64,000 bases of DNA, from assembly GCA_904419145.1 (NCBI GenBank), contig CAJFQQ010000008.1, positions 62,001 through 126,000 on the forward strand, in the 5' to 3' direction. The notes beneath the pieces are model-generated. The model searched no databases. It worked only from the letters and a program-made list of their open reading frames with translations, and was not told the DNA's origin. Of the stretch, positions 53,920 to 62,834 are shown piece after piece. The stretch is from an uncultured Oscillospiraceae bacterium. GTDB lineage: Bacteria; Bacillota; Clostridia; Oscillospirales; Oscillospiraceae. The stretch's first letter is position 1. Each line of letters starts with the position of its first letter. The position numbers and the translations under genes are program-made.

Positions 53920-54734
53920 CCTGCCAGAGCCTCCACGTCCACACCACCTTCTGCGACGGGAAAAGCACGCCGGAGGAGATGGTCCGGGGCGCTCTCGCCG
54001 CCGGGTGTACCTCCCTGGGCTTCTCCGGCCACAGCTACCTGCCCTTTGACGACAGCTGGACCATGAAGGCCGGGGACCTGCCCCGCTACCGGGAGGAGAT
54101 CCTCCGCCTGCGGCGGCAGTACGCCGGACAGCTGGAGATCTTCCTGGGGCTGGAGCAGGACCTTCTCTCCGCCGACCCCGGGCCGGGCTGGGACTACCGC
54201 ATCGGGTCCGTCCACTGTGTGGAAAAGGATGGCGCCCATCTCTCGGTGGACGGCAGTGCGGACCGCTTTCAGGCGGACGCCGCACGCCACTACGGCGGCG
54301 ACTTCCTGGCCTATGCGGCGGACTACTACCGTCTGGAGGCACAGGTGGTACAGCGGACCGGCTGTCAGATCGTGGGCCACTTTGACCTCATCACCAAGTT
54401 TAACGAGGGCGGCCGGTTCTTTGACGAGGGGGACCGGCGCTACCAGGACGCCGCCCTGGCGGCTCTGGACGCCCTGCTGGAGACGGACGCCGTCTTTGAG
54501 ATCAATACCGGGGCCATCTCCCGGGGCTATCGGACGACGCCCTACCCGTCCCCCTTCCTGCTGCGCCGCATCCAGGAGCGGGGCGGCCGCATCACCATCA
54601 CCAGTGACAGCCACAGCGCCGGCACCGTTCTCTATGGATACGCGGACGCCTTTGCCCTGGCCCGCTCCTGCGGCTTTGGGGAGTACTGGATTCTGACTGC
54701 CGACGGCTTTCAGGCAGTGCCTATCCCTGTATAA
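53916..54734 (+). CDS. hisK: Histidinol-phosphatase, PHP type
   Basis: A 272-aa PHP-domain phosphatase (HisK/HisJ type). Metal ligands are in [53 protein letters not shown] and [14 protein letters not shown]. It supplies the phosphatase step missing from monofunctional HisB, so the operon encodes every step from PRPP and ATP to histidine. It overlaps hisIE by four bases (ATGA). Confidence 0.95.
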   Translation: MTCQSLHVHTTFCDGKSTPEEMVRGALAAGCTSLGFSGHSYLPFDDSWTMKAGDLPRYREEILRLRRQYAGQLEIFLGLEQDLLSADPGPGWDYRIGSVHCVEKDGAHLSVDGSADRFQADAARHYGGDFLAYAADYYRLEAQVVQRTGCQIVGHFDLITKFNEGGRFFDEGDRRYQDAALAALDALLETDAVFEINTGAISRGYRTTPYPSPFLLRRIQERGGRITITSDSHSAGTVLYGYADAFALARSCGFGEYWILTADGFQAVPIPV

Positions 54735-54740
54735 CACCAA

Positions 54741-54773
54741 AACGGCCGCCCCTGGAGGGACGGCCGTTTTTTT
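54741..54773 (+). terminator. Terminator of the histidine operon
   Basis: AACGGCCG (54741-54748) pairs with CGGCCGTT (54761-54768), followed by seven T. Confidence 0.85.
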
Positions 54774-56000
54774 CACAGGCGGACAGACCCCCCCAGGCGA
54801 GCCGGCGCGCCTGGGGGGGGGTGAGGCGGCAATGCCCTTGCCCAACAGCTCAATGGCCCGTGACAGATCCGCCTCATTGATGACGTAAGCAATCCGGATC
54901 TCATCCACACCCCGGCCGGGGGTGCCGTAAAAGGGCTCACCGGGGGCGTACATGACGGTCTCGCCGTTGTCGTCAAACTCCCGGAGCAGGAACATCTGGA
55001 AGTCGTCGGCGTTGTCCACCGGGAGCTTTGCCATCAGGTAGAAGGCCCCCTCCGGGCACTTGCACAGCACGCCGGGGATCTCCGCCAGCTTCGAAACCAC
55101 CGTGTCCCGGCGGCGCTTGTACTCCTCCCGGGTGGCGGCAAAGTAGTCGGCGGGCACCGTATACAGCGCCGCCGCGGCCACCTGATCCAGCGTCGCCACA
55201 GACAGGCGAGCCTGGCAGAACTTCAGCGCATGGTTCATCAATTCCTTGTTCCGGGAGATCAGCGCGCCGATGCGGGCGCCGCAGGCGGAAAAGCGCTTGG
55301 ATACCGAATCAATGACCACAATGTTTTCCGGCATATCCTCGTAGGTGATGATGGAGGCCAAATCCTCTCCGCCGTAGACGAACTCCCGATAGACCTCGTC
55401 GCCAATGAGGAACAGGCCGTGATCCCGGGCCACCTCGGCGATCATCCGGGACTGCTCCGGCGTCAGCACCACGCCGGTGGGATTGCCGGGGTTGGTAATC
55501 AGGATGGCGCGGGTCCGCTCGTTGATCAGCGCCTCGATCCGCTTCCGGTCGGCGTAGAAGTACCCCTCCTCCGCCGTGGTGGGCAGGGGACGGATCTCGC
55601 CGCCGGCGGCATAGACAAACGTGGAATAGTTGGGATAGAAGGGCTCAGGTACGATCACCTCGTCCCCCTCGTCCAAAATGCAGTTGAGGACCATCTGCAG
55701 CGCCTCGCTGCCGCCGGTGGTGATGAGAATATCACCCTCCTCCAGATGGGTGCCCAGCCGGTCGTAGTAGCCCTGGACCGCCTGGATCAGGCTGGGGATC
55801 CCGGGAGACGGCGCATACTCCAGCACAGGCTGGGCAAACTCGCGCACCGCCTGGAAGCAGGCCGCCGGCGTGGCAATGTCGGGCTGACCGATATTCAGAT
55901 GGTACACCTTCTTGCCTGCTGCCTTGGCCGCCTCCGCATAGGGGTGGAACTTACGGATGGGGGACAGGCCGCATCGCTGGACCTTGCTGGAAAATTTCAT
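54773..56000 (-). CDS. Class I/II pyridoxal-phosphate aminotransferase (frame open at its end as read)
   Basis: An aspartate-aminotransferase-fold enzyme: KVYHLNIGQPDIATPAACFQ, TTGGSEALQMVLN, LITNPGNPTGVVLTPEQSR, cofactor Asp in LFLIGDEVYREFVYGG, Schiff-base lysine in DSVSKRFSACGARIGALIS. The ATG at 56000 is eight bases after AAGGAG. Homology should end near residue 390 (ELLGKGIAA), about 54832. Just there a run of nine G (54813-54821; C on the coding strand) sets the frame. As read it has no stop until 53781, antisense to hisK and hisIE. With one C fewer the frame stops at 54773, the end given here. The substrate is not known. Confidence 0.8.
54788..54821. repeat. GC hairpin with homopolymer arms at the aminotransferase 3' end
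   Basis: CCCCCCCAGGCG (54788-54799) pairs with CGCCTGGGGGGG within 54808-54821; the right arm contains nine G. On the minus strand it lies at the gene end like a terminator, but no T-run follows directly. Both arms are mononucleotide tracts prone to slippage. Confidence 0.55.
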
Positions 56001-56143
56001 ATCCATTTCTCCTTTTCTCAAAATGCTATCGTATCGCTCCCTTGCAGAGCGCATCTTCTGATTTTGTCGGAATGGCTCTATTATACCCCATCTGCCGCCC
56101 TTCTGGCAATGGTTTTATGCAAGCTGCAGACAGGTTTCTTGCA

Positions 56144-56172
56144 TTGACAGCAAAGCCGCCGCCCCCTATAAT
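56144..56172 (+). promoter_or_regulatory. Perfect-consensus promoter of the aldo/keto reductase gene
   Basis: TTGACA (56144-56149), a 17-base spacer and TATAAT (56167-56172): exact sigma-A consensus, 30 bases before the ATG. Confidence 0.8.
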
Positions 56173-56201
56173 AAAATCATCACAAAAAAGGGGGATCTGC
56201 C

Positions 56202-57074
56202 ATGACCGATCACGATATTCTGCTGAACAACGGCGTCGCCATGCCGCTGCTGGGGCTGGGCGTCTTTCGCACCTCCAGCCAGGAGGAGATGAACCAGGCT
56301 GTCCAGTGGGCCTGGGAGGCTGGCTACCGCAGCTTTGACACCGCGCAGATGTACGGCAACGAGGACCTGCTGGGCTGCGCCCTGCAGGCCCTCGCCCTGC
56401 CCCGCCGGTCGTTCTTCCTGACCAGCAAGGTCAATCTGGGCAACACCGGCTACCAGCGCACCCTGTCCTCCTTCCAGGAGAGCCTGGACCGCCTGCAGAC
56501 CGACTATCTGGACCTGTTTCTGATCCACTGGCCGGGCCAGAAGCGCCAGCGGCTGGCCGACACCTGGCGGGCCATGGAGGAGCTGTATGCCGCCGGAAAG
56601 GTCCGGGCCATCGGCGTCTCCAACTGCCAGCCCAGACACTTAGACTGGCTGGCCGCAGACGGCACCGTGGTTCCCGCCGTCAACCAGGTGGAGCGCAACC
56701 CCCAGATGAACAACAATGACCTCCTGGCCTTCTGCCGCAGCCGGGGCATCCAGGTGGAGGCATGGGCCCCTCTGCGCCGGGGCGACCTGGGGAGCCCTGC
56801 CCTGCTGCAGCTGGCAGAGAAGTATCACCGCTCCCCGGCCCAGATCATCCTGCGCTGGAATGTGCAGAGCGGCGTAGTCGTGATCCCCAAATCCGTCCAC
56901 CGGGAGCGCATCGTGGAAAACGCTGCGATCTTTGATTTCACGCTGGCGGCGGAGGACATGGCCCTGCTGGACAGCCTCCACACCGGCGTACGCACCGGCA
57001 GCGACCCGGAGACCCACGACTACGACGATGACGGCACCGTCACCTGCGGCGTCGGGGCGGTTTCCCGTCCATAA
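56202..57074 (+). CDS. Aldo/keto reductase
   Basis: A 290-aa NADPH-dependent (beta/alpha)8 oxidoreductase. The catalytic tetrad is visible: Asp in FDTAQMYGNE with Tyr, Lys in FFLTSKVN, His in FLIHWPG. The cofactor segment VVIPKSVHRERIVEN is near the end. The C-terminal 25 residues are Asp/Gly-rich. It has a perfect promoter, so strong constitutive expression is expected. The 3' end overlaps the convergent yaaA gene by 35 bases. Confidence 0.93.
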   Translation: MTDHDILLNNGVAMPLLGLGVFRTSSQEEMNQAVQWAWEAGYRSFDTAQMYGNEDLLGCALQALALPRRSFFLTSKVNLGNTGYQRTLSSFQESLDRLQTDYLDLFLIHWPGQKRQRLADTWRAMEELYAAGKVRAIGVSNCQPRHLDWLAADGTVVPAVNQVERNPQMNNNDLLAFCRSRGIQVEAWAPLRRGDLGSPALLQLAEKYHRSPAQIILRWNVQSGVVVIPKSVHRERIVENAAIFDFTLAAEDMALLDSLHTGVRTGSDPETHDYDDDGTVTCGVGAVSRP

Positions 57075-57810
57075 GGAACACCAGCCGCTCCGGCCGGGAG
57101 CGGTCCGGGCAGTAGGAGAACCCCAAGCGGTCAAACTGCCGCAGATCCTCCAGCCGCTCTACGGCGTGTTCCGCCATCCAGCGCGCCATTTCCCCCCGGG
57201 CCATCTTCACATAGACGCCCTTCTCTATGACCTTCTCCCCCTGGAGCTCTCCAAAGGTGCAGGTGACAAACGTGTCCGCCCCGGTCAGCCAGGGCTCTAT
57301 GACCCTGCTGTACTCCCGGGAGGCCAGGTTCAAAATCACCCGATCCCCATCGTCTGTCAGGGCGCGATAGAGGCTGTCCCCCCAGAAGTGGTACAGGTCC
57401 CGCCAGGGGCCGAAGCGGACCTTGGCCTGCATCTCCAGCCGGTAGGGCATCACCGCATCCAGGGGGCGCAGGATCCCATAGAGCCCGGAGAGGATGCGAA
57501 GGTGCTCCTGAACATAGTCGAAGTAGGTCTCCTCAAAGACCTGGGGCGCCATGTACTGGTACTGGATCCCCCGATAGGCCAGAAGGGCCGGCGTATCCGC
57601 CCGCTGGAGTTCCATTGTCTGATAGGTCTCGTAGGCGGCGCGGGCCAGGGCCTCGTTGCAGGCGAGCAGCCGTCTGAGCTCCGGGTAAGGGAGGCTCCTG
57701 AGATAGGCCGCCAGCTCCTCTGCCCGGCTCTCGTACAGCGGCCGTCCCCGGGGGACCAGGAACTCCCGCTCCTCCCCCATCTGTTTGGCCGGGGAAATGA
57801 TGATTTTCAT
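57040..57810 (-). CDS. yaaA: YaaA-family peroxide stress protein
   Basis: YaaA proteins bind DNA and limit iron-dependent oxidative damage. The 256-aa protein starts MKIIISPAKQM (family hallmark SPAK), with YRGIQYQYM, LSGLYGILRPLDAVMPYRLE and NLASREYSRVI. The ATG at 57810 follows GGAGGGGCC; a frame to 57843 has no better site. It converges on and overlaps the aldo/keto reductase gene. Confidence 0.95.
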   Translation of the reverse strand: MKIIISPAKQMGEEREFLVPRGRPLYESRAEELAAYLRSLPYPELRRLLACNEALARAAYETYQTMELQRADTPALLAYRGIQYQYMAPQVFEETYFDYVQEHLRILSGLYGILRPLDAVMPYRLEMQAKVRFGPWRDLYHFWGDSLYRALTDDGDRVILNLASREYSRVIEPWLTGADTFVTCTFGELQGEKVIEKGVYVKMARGEMARWMAEHAVERLEDLRQFDRLGFSYCPDRSRPERLVFLMDGKPPRRRR

Positions 57811-57849
57811 GGCCCCTCCTAAACCTCCCTCCCCGTTTCCCATGGGTTT

Positions 57850-58130
57850 CTGGTTGATTACGCACTATCATAACAGATTTTCCCCGCCGGCGCAACTCCC
57901 GCAGGGCCTCTCCTGCGCTAAGCGGCACAGGGCCCTCCGCTCTCTGCGCCTCGGTAGGCACGACCAGGGGTGCGCCCCCTGCATTTCCAAAAATTTGAAG
58001 CTGTGGGAGATCCCCAACTGCTTCTTTTCTCTGGTGGAGGGCGCTTCCCAGCGGAGCGGGGACAGCTTCCAGGACTTCGCCCGGTGCGTGACGCAGGCCG
58101 CGTTCGGCAAAACAGAATAACCATACGCTC
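57850..58130. other. Non-coding, repeat-like GC-rich segment
   Basis: About 280 bases with no supported gene. Open frames exist on both strands but have no ribosome binding site and read as low-complexity Arg/Pro/Ser text. Its composition suggests a degenerate dispersed intergenic repeat. Confidence 0.35.
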
Positions 58131-58133
58131 CCA

Positions 58134-58164
58134 GGGGAGGCCGGTACGATGTACCGGCCTCCCC
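58134..58164. terminator. Perfect 14-bp hairpin upstream of the rRNA methyltransferase
   Basis: GGGGAGGCCGGTAC (58134-58147) pairs with GTACCGGCCTCCCC (58151-58164) around GAT. Only TCTCCCTTT follows, so it may be a terminator or part of the intergenic repeat. Confidence 0.5.
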
Positions 58165-58240
58165 TCTCCCTTTGATGGAGCCGCCTCTCGGCGCTACGGC
58201 GGGGATCTCTGAAAAGGTGTAGTCAAGATGCCGCTTCCCG

Positions 58241-58249
58241 TGGTATAAT
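58241..58249 (+). promoter_or_regulatory. Extended -10 promoter of the rRNA methyltransferase gene
   Basis: TGGTATAAT: an extended -10 box (TATAAT at 58244-58249) 46 bases before the ATG. No good -35 box is visible. Confidence 0.5.
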
Positions 58250-58294
58250 GGCAGCAATATCCGGTCTCAGCGCCCGTGAAAGAGAGGATTCGAC

Positions 58295-59524
58295 ATGAAA
58301 CAGAGCCGCCCATATCCGGCCTATACCATCACAAAGAAAGCCGAGCACAGCATCGCCGCCGGCCATCCCTGGGTCTACGCCGAGGAGATCACCCAGCTCC
58401 CCGGCGACGCACCGGAAAACGGCGCGCTGGTGGATGTCTGCAGCAGCCGGGGCAGCTACCTGGGCACCGGCCTGCTGAGCCTGGCCAGCAAGATCCGCAT
58501 CCGGCTCCTCAGCCGCAACGCCAACGACCAGTTTGACGCCGCCTTCTGGCGGCGGCGGATCGAGTATGCCTGGGCCTATCGAAAGGCGGTACTGGCCCCG
58601 GAGGAGCTCAACTGCTGCCGCCTCATCTTCGGCGAGGCCGACCAGTTCCCCGGCCTCACTGTGGACCGCTTCCACGACACCCTGGTAACCCAGACCCTCT
58701 CCTACGGCATGGAGCAGCGGAAGAATGTGATTTTCCCGCTGCTGGCAGACGTGCTGCGGCAGGACGGGCAGGAGATCCGGGGCATCTATGAGCGAAACGA
58801 CGCCGCCCTCCGCGCCCGGGAGGGCCTGCCGGAGGGCAAGGGCTGGTTCCCTCTCCCCGGGGAGGCGCCTCCGGAGGTCACCCATACCACCATCTGTGAA
58901 AACGGTATTTTTTACGACGTAGACTTTGAAAACGGCCAGAAAACCGGGTTTTTCCTGGACCAGAAATATAACCGCAGGGCGGTGGCCCGTCTGGCCCGGG
59001 GGCGGCGGGTGCTGGACTGCTTCACCCACACCGGGAGCTTTGCCCTCAACGCCGCCTACGGCGGGGCGGAGCACGTCACCGCCGTGGATGTGAGCCAGGC
59101 GGCGGTGGACATGGCCCGGGATAACGCGGCCCGCAACGGCCTTCTGGACCGCATGGACTTTGTCTGTGCGGACGTGTTCGACCTGCTCCCCACCCTGGCC
59201 GGCCGCCATGACTACGACTTCATCATCCTGGACCCGCCGGCTTTCACCAAGTCCCGGAAAACCGCGGACAACGCCATGCGGGGCTACAAGGAGATCAACT
59301 ACCGCGCCATGAAGCTTCTGCCCCGGGGCGGGTATCTGGCCACCGCCAGCTGCAGCCACTTTGCCACTGAGGAGATGTTCCTGAAGATGCTGCGCAGCGC
59401 CGCCCGGGACGCCGACCGGCAGCTGCGGCAGATCGAGGCGCGCCAGCAGGCCCCGGACCACCCCATCCTCCTGAATGTGGAGGAGACCAACTACCTGAAA
59501 TTCTTCCTGTTCCAGGTGATCTGA
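58295..59524 (+). CDS. RlmI-like class I rRNA (cytosine-C5) methyltransferase
   Basis: A 409-aa protein with an N-terminal PUA domain (HSIAAGHPWVYAEEITQL), a linker domain (FPGLTVDRFHDTLVTQTLS) and a C-terminal SAM-binding Rossmann domain: NGQKTGFFLDQKYNRR, motif I VLDCFTHTGSFALNAAYGGA, motif II AVDVSQAAVDMARDNAARNG, motif IV FIILDPPAFTKS, motif VI TASCSHF. This fits the RlmI family, which makes m5C1962 in 23S rRNA; the exact target is inferred. AGAGGA precedes the ATG. Confidence 0.92.
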   Translation: MKQSRPYPAYTITKKAEHSIAAGHPWVYAEEITQLPGDAPENGALVDVCSSRGSYLGTGLLSLASKIRIRLLSRNANDQFDAAFWRRRIEYAWAYRKAVLAPEELNCCRLIFGEADQFPGLTVDRFHDTLVTQTLSYGMEQRKNVIFPLLADVLRQDGQEIRGIYERNDAALRAREGLPEGKGWFPLPGEAPPEVTHTTICENGIFYDVDFENGQKTGFFLDQKYNRRAVARLARGRRVLDCFTHTGSFALNAAYGGAEHVTAVDVSQAAVDMARDNAARNGLLDRMDFVCADVFDLLPTLAGRHDYDFIILDPPAFTKSRKTADNAMRGYKEINYRAMKLLPRGGYLATASCSHFATEEMFLKMLRSAARDADRQLRQIEARQQAPDHPILLNVEETNYLKFFLFQVI

Positions 59525-59554
59525 TTTTACCCATAGAGAAAGAGGGACTTCACC

Positions 59555-62500
59555 ATGTACATCGCTGATCTCCACATCCACTCCCGCTTCTCCCGGGCCA
59601 CCAGCCGGGAGGGGGATCTCCCCCACCTGGACCTCTGGGCACGGCGCAAGGGCATCCGGGTGGTGGGCACCGGGGACTTCACCCACCCCGCCTGGCGCGG
59701 GGAGCTGCGGGAGCAGCTTCTTCCCGCCGGCGAGGGGCTCTATGCCCTGCGGGAGGAGCTGCGCCTGCCGGACGCCCCCGGCGGCGAGCCGCCCCTGTTT
59801 GTGGTGACTGGGGAGATCAGCTGCATCTATAAGCGCCACGGCAGGACCCGAAAGGTCCACAACCTGATCCTCCTGCCCTCCCTGGAGGCGGCGGAGGAGC
59901 TCTCCGCCAGGCTGGAGACTATCGGCAACATCCGCTCCGACGGGCGGCCCATCCTGGGGATGGACAGCAGGGACCTGCTGGAGCTGACCCTGGACACCTG
60001 CCCGGACGCGGAGTTCATCCCCGCCCACATCTGGACGCCCCATTTTGCTCTCTTCGGGGCCTTCTCCGGGTTTGACACCATGGAGGAGTGCTTCGGCGAC
60101 ATGGCCGGCCACATCCACGCCGTGGAGACCGGTCTCTCCTCCGACCCGCCCATGAACTGGCGGCTCTCGGCCCTGGACGGTCTCACCCTGGTCTCCCACT
60201 CCGACGCCCACTCCCCTGCCAAGCTGGGCCGGGAGGCGGACCTGCTGGACACCGGGCTCTCTTATCCCCAGCTGGTCCGGGCCATCCGCACCGGGGAGGG
60301 ATTCCTGGGCACCATCGAATTTTTCCCGGAGGAAGGCAAGTACCACCTGGACGGGCACCGCAACTGCGGCGTCTGCCTCACGCCCGCCGAGACCGCGGAT
60401 TTGAACGGGCTGTGCCCGGTGTGCGGTAAAAAGCTCACCATCGGCGTGGAGCACCGGGTGGAGGCGCTGGCGGACCGTCCGGCGGGCACGCGTCCGGCCT
60501 GCGCCAAGCCCTTTGAGAGCCTGGCCCCCCTGCCGGAGGTCATTGCCGCCTCCACCGGTGCCTCTCCCACTGCCAAGAGGACGATGGAGCTGTATGAGCA
60601 GCTGCTGGCGGAGCTGGGACCGGAGTTCCCCATCCTCCGGGAGGTCCCGGTGGAGGACATTGGCCGTATCGCCGGCCCCTGCGTGGCGGAGGGCGTCCGC
60701 CGCCTGCGGATGGGCCAGGTGGAGCGCCGCCCCGGCTTCGACGGGGAATACGGCGTGATCTCCCTGCTGACACCCGGGGAGATTCAGCGGCTCCAGGGGC
60801 AGCTCTCCCTCTTCGGCGCCGAGCCGGCCAAAAAGAAAGCCGCGAAGCGGGAGCTGAAGGCGTCGGTCAACGCCCCGGCAGCAGAGACCAGCGTCCCGGA
60901 GACGCGTACCCTCAACCCCCAGCAGCGCGCCGCTGTCACGGCGGAGGAGCCGTTGGTGGCGGTGATCGCGGGCCCCGGCACCGGCAAGACCGGCACCCTG
61001 GTGGAGCGCATCGCCTGGCTGGTGGAGGAGCGTGGCGTGAAGCCCCGGGAAATCACCGCCGTCACCTTCACCAACCAGGCCGCCGCCGAGATGCGGGAGC
61101 GCCTGGAGCACCGTCTGGGCGGACGGCGGGCGGTGGCCGGTATGACCATCGGCACCTTCCACGCCATCTGCCTGCAGCTTCTGGGGGACGTGCGGCTCAT
61201 CAGCCCCGGGGAGGCCCTCACCGCAGCGGAGGAGGTCCTCCGGGACGCGGGCAGCAAGATGAAAGGCCGCGCCTTCCTCCAGGCGGTATCCCGGATGAAA
61301 AACGGCGCCGACGCGGCGGAGGCCGGGCTGGACGAGGCGCTGCTCCGTGCCTACAGCGCCCGGCTGGCGGCCATGGGCGCCCTGGACTTCGACGACCTGC
61401 TGACCGCCGCTCTCTCCCTGGACACCACCGGACAGCGGCGGTTCCAGCATCTGCTGGTGGACGAGTTCCAGGACATCAACGACATGCAGTACGATCTGGT
61501 CCGCGCCTGGAGCCGGGGCGGGAAGAGCCTCTTTGTCATCGGCGACCCGGATCAGTCCATCTACGGCTTTCGGGGTGCCAGCGGCCGGTGCTTCCAGCGC
61601 CTGACGGAGGAGCTGCCCCAGGCCCGGGTCATCCGCCTGGAGGAGAACTATCGCTCCGCCCCGGCCATTCTGGAGGCGGCGCTGTCCGTCATTGCCCACA
61701 ACGGCGGGGCGCCCCGCCGCCTCACGCCCACCCGGCCCGCCGGGCCGGCGGTGCGGCTGGTGGAGGCCGGGGACGACTTTGCCGAGGCGGTCTTTGTGGC
61801 CAAGGAGATCGGCCGCATGACCGGAGGCGTGGACATGCTGGAGGCCCAGCGCCTGGGCCACGAGGGGGAGAACCGCTCCTTCTCTGAGATCGCCGTCCTC
61901 TGCCGCACCCACCGGCAGCTGGAGCTGGTGGAGAAATGCCTGCGCCACGACGATATCCCCTGCCTCATCAGCGGCCGTGAGGACTTTCTGGATGATTCGG
62001 ATGTACGGGGTGTGCTGGCCTTTTTCCGCTCCCTGCAGCATCCGGAGGACACGCTGGCCCTGGAGACCGCTCTGCGCCTGCTGTGGGATTGTCCTGCGGA
62101 CCTCATCCAGCGGGCAAAGGCCGCCTGCTCCGGGCAGACAGCTTGGGACCTCCCCGCCCTGGGGGAGGTGGTCCGGGGCTACGGCCACCTGGAGCTGTGG
62201 CTGCGCCGCGCGGAGGAATGGTTCCCCCTGGTGGGTGAAAAAAAGCCTTTTCAGCTTCTGGAACAGTGGGAGGCGTCCTGCGGCGCCTCCCCGGCGCTGG
62301 ACAAGCTGCGGCATATGGCGGTGTGCTATCCGGACCTGGACGCCCTGTGGAATGCCCTGGTACTGGGCGAGGAGGCGGACCTCCGGCGCTCTGCCGGGAA
62401 AACCTGGGCCTCCGGCGCGGTACGCCTTATGACCCTCCACGGCGCCAAGGGGCTGGAGTTTCCGGTAGTGTTCCTCACCGGCGTCAGCGCCGGGATGCTG

Positions 62501-62704
62501 CCCCTGGAGTCCCAGGGCCGCAGCACCGACATGGAGGAGGAGCGCCGGCTGTTCTACGTGGGGCTCACCCGGGCGAAAGAGGAACTCATCCTCACCACCG
62601 CCCAGGCCCCCTCCCCCTTCCTCTCCGAGCTCCCGGATACCGTGGTCCCCTCCCCCGCCGCGCCCCTTCGGGAGCGGCCTGCGGAGCAGCTGTGCCTGTT
62701 TTAG
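59555..62704 (+). CDS. Endonuclease Q-UvrD/PcrA helicase fusion
   Basis: A 1049-aa two-module DNA repair enzyme. Residues 1 to about 400 are an endonuclease Q-type PHP nuclease: metal ligands in IADLHIHSRFSRATS, then GTGDFTHPAW, AHIWTPHFALFG, LVSHSDAHSPAKLG, GTIEFFPEEGKYHLDGHR and a Cys4 zinc finger CGVC...CPVCG (about 271-294). EndoQ cuts next to deaminated bases and abasic sites. Residues about 450-1049 are a UvrD-like 3'-5' helicase: AGPGTGKTGTL, FTNQAAAEMRERL, LLVDEFQDIND, IGDPDQSIYGFRGAS, LMTLHGAKGLEFPVVF and RLFYVGLTRAKEEL. Two sliding-clamp-type motifs are present: QLSLF at 416-420 between the modules and QLCLF as the last five residues. Confidence 0.9.
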   Translation: MYIADLHIHSRFSRATSREGDLPHLDLWARRKGIRVVGTGDFTHPAWRGELREQLLPAGEGLYALREELRLPDAPGGEPPLFVVTGEISCIYKRHGRTRKVHNLILLPSLEAAEELSARLETIGNIRSDGRPILGMDSRDLLELTLDTCPDAEFIPAHIWTPHFALFGAFSGFDTMEECFGDMAGHIHAVETGLSSDPPMNWRLSALDGLTLVSHSDAHSPAKLGREADLLDTGLSYPQLVRAIRTGEGFLGTIEFFPEEGKYHLDGHRNCGVCLTPAETADLNGLCPVCGKKLTIGVEHRVEALADRPAGTRPACAKPFESLAPLPEVIAASTGASPTAKRTMELYEQLLAELGPEFPILREVPVEDIGRIAGPCVAEGVRRLRMGQVERRPGFDGEYGVISLLTPGEIQRLQGQLSLFGAEPAKKKAAKRELKASVNAPAAETSVPETRTLNPQQRAAVTAEEPLVAVIAGPGTGKTGTLVERIAWLVEERGVKPREITAVTFTNQAAAEMRERLEHRLGGRRAVAGMTIGTFHAICLQLLGDVRLISPGEALTAAEEVLRDAGSKMKGRAFLQAVSRMKNGADAAEAGLDEALLRAYSARLAAMGALDFDDLLTAALSLDTTGQRRFQHLLVDEFQDINDMQYDLVRAWSRGGKSLFVIGDPDQSIYGFRGASGRCFQRLTEELPQARVIRLEENYRSAPAILEAALSVIAHNGGAPRRLTPTRPAGPAVRLVEAGDDFAEAVFVAKEIGRMTGGVDMLEAQRLGHEGENRSFSEIAVLCRTHRQLELVEKCLRHDDIPCLISGREDFLDDSDVRGVLAFFRSLQHPEDTLALETALRLLWDCPADLIQRAKAACSGQTAWDLPALGEVVRGYGHLELWLRRAEEWFPLVGEKKPFQLLEQWEASCGASPALDKLRHMAVCYPDLDALWNALVLGEEADLRRSAGKTWASGAVRLMTLHGAKGLEFPVVFLTGVSAGMLPLESQGRSTDMEEERRLFYVGLTRAKEELILTTAQAPSPFLSELPDTVVPSPAAPLRERPAEQLCLF

Positions 62705-62708
62705 ATTG

Positions 62709-62746
62709 AAACCCTGCGGAGCCCGAGGCTTCGCAGGGTTTGTTTC
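62709..62746 (+). terminator. Terminator after the EndoQ-helicase gene
   Basis: AAACCCTGCG (62709-62718) pairs with CGCAGGGTTT (62732-62741), followed by GTTTCG. Confidence 0.65.
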
Positions 62747-62766
62747 GCCGCACCGGGAATTGGACC

Positions 62767-62795
62767 TTGCGCGGCGGCAGGAAACCCTCTATAAT
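62767..62795 (+). promoter_or_regulatory. Promoter of yhaM
   Basis: TTGCGC (62767-62772), a 17-base spacer and a perfect TATAAT (62790-62795). Confidence 0.6.
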
Positions 62796-62834
62796 CAAAG
62801 GGTATCCAAATGAATAGAAAGTGAGTTAACGCAT

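Noticed and set aside
58223..62440. A 1405-codon open frame antisense to the methyltransferase and EndoQ-helicase genes
   Set aside because: Same reason: a high-GC codon shadow with no family motifs or start signals.
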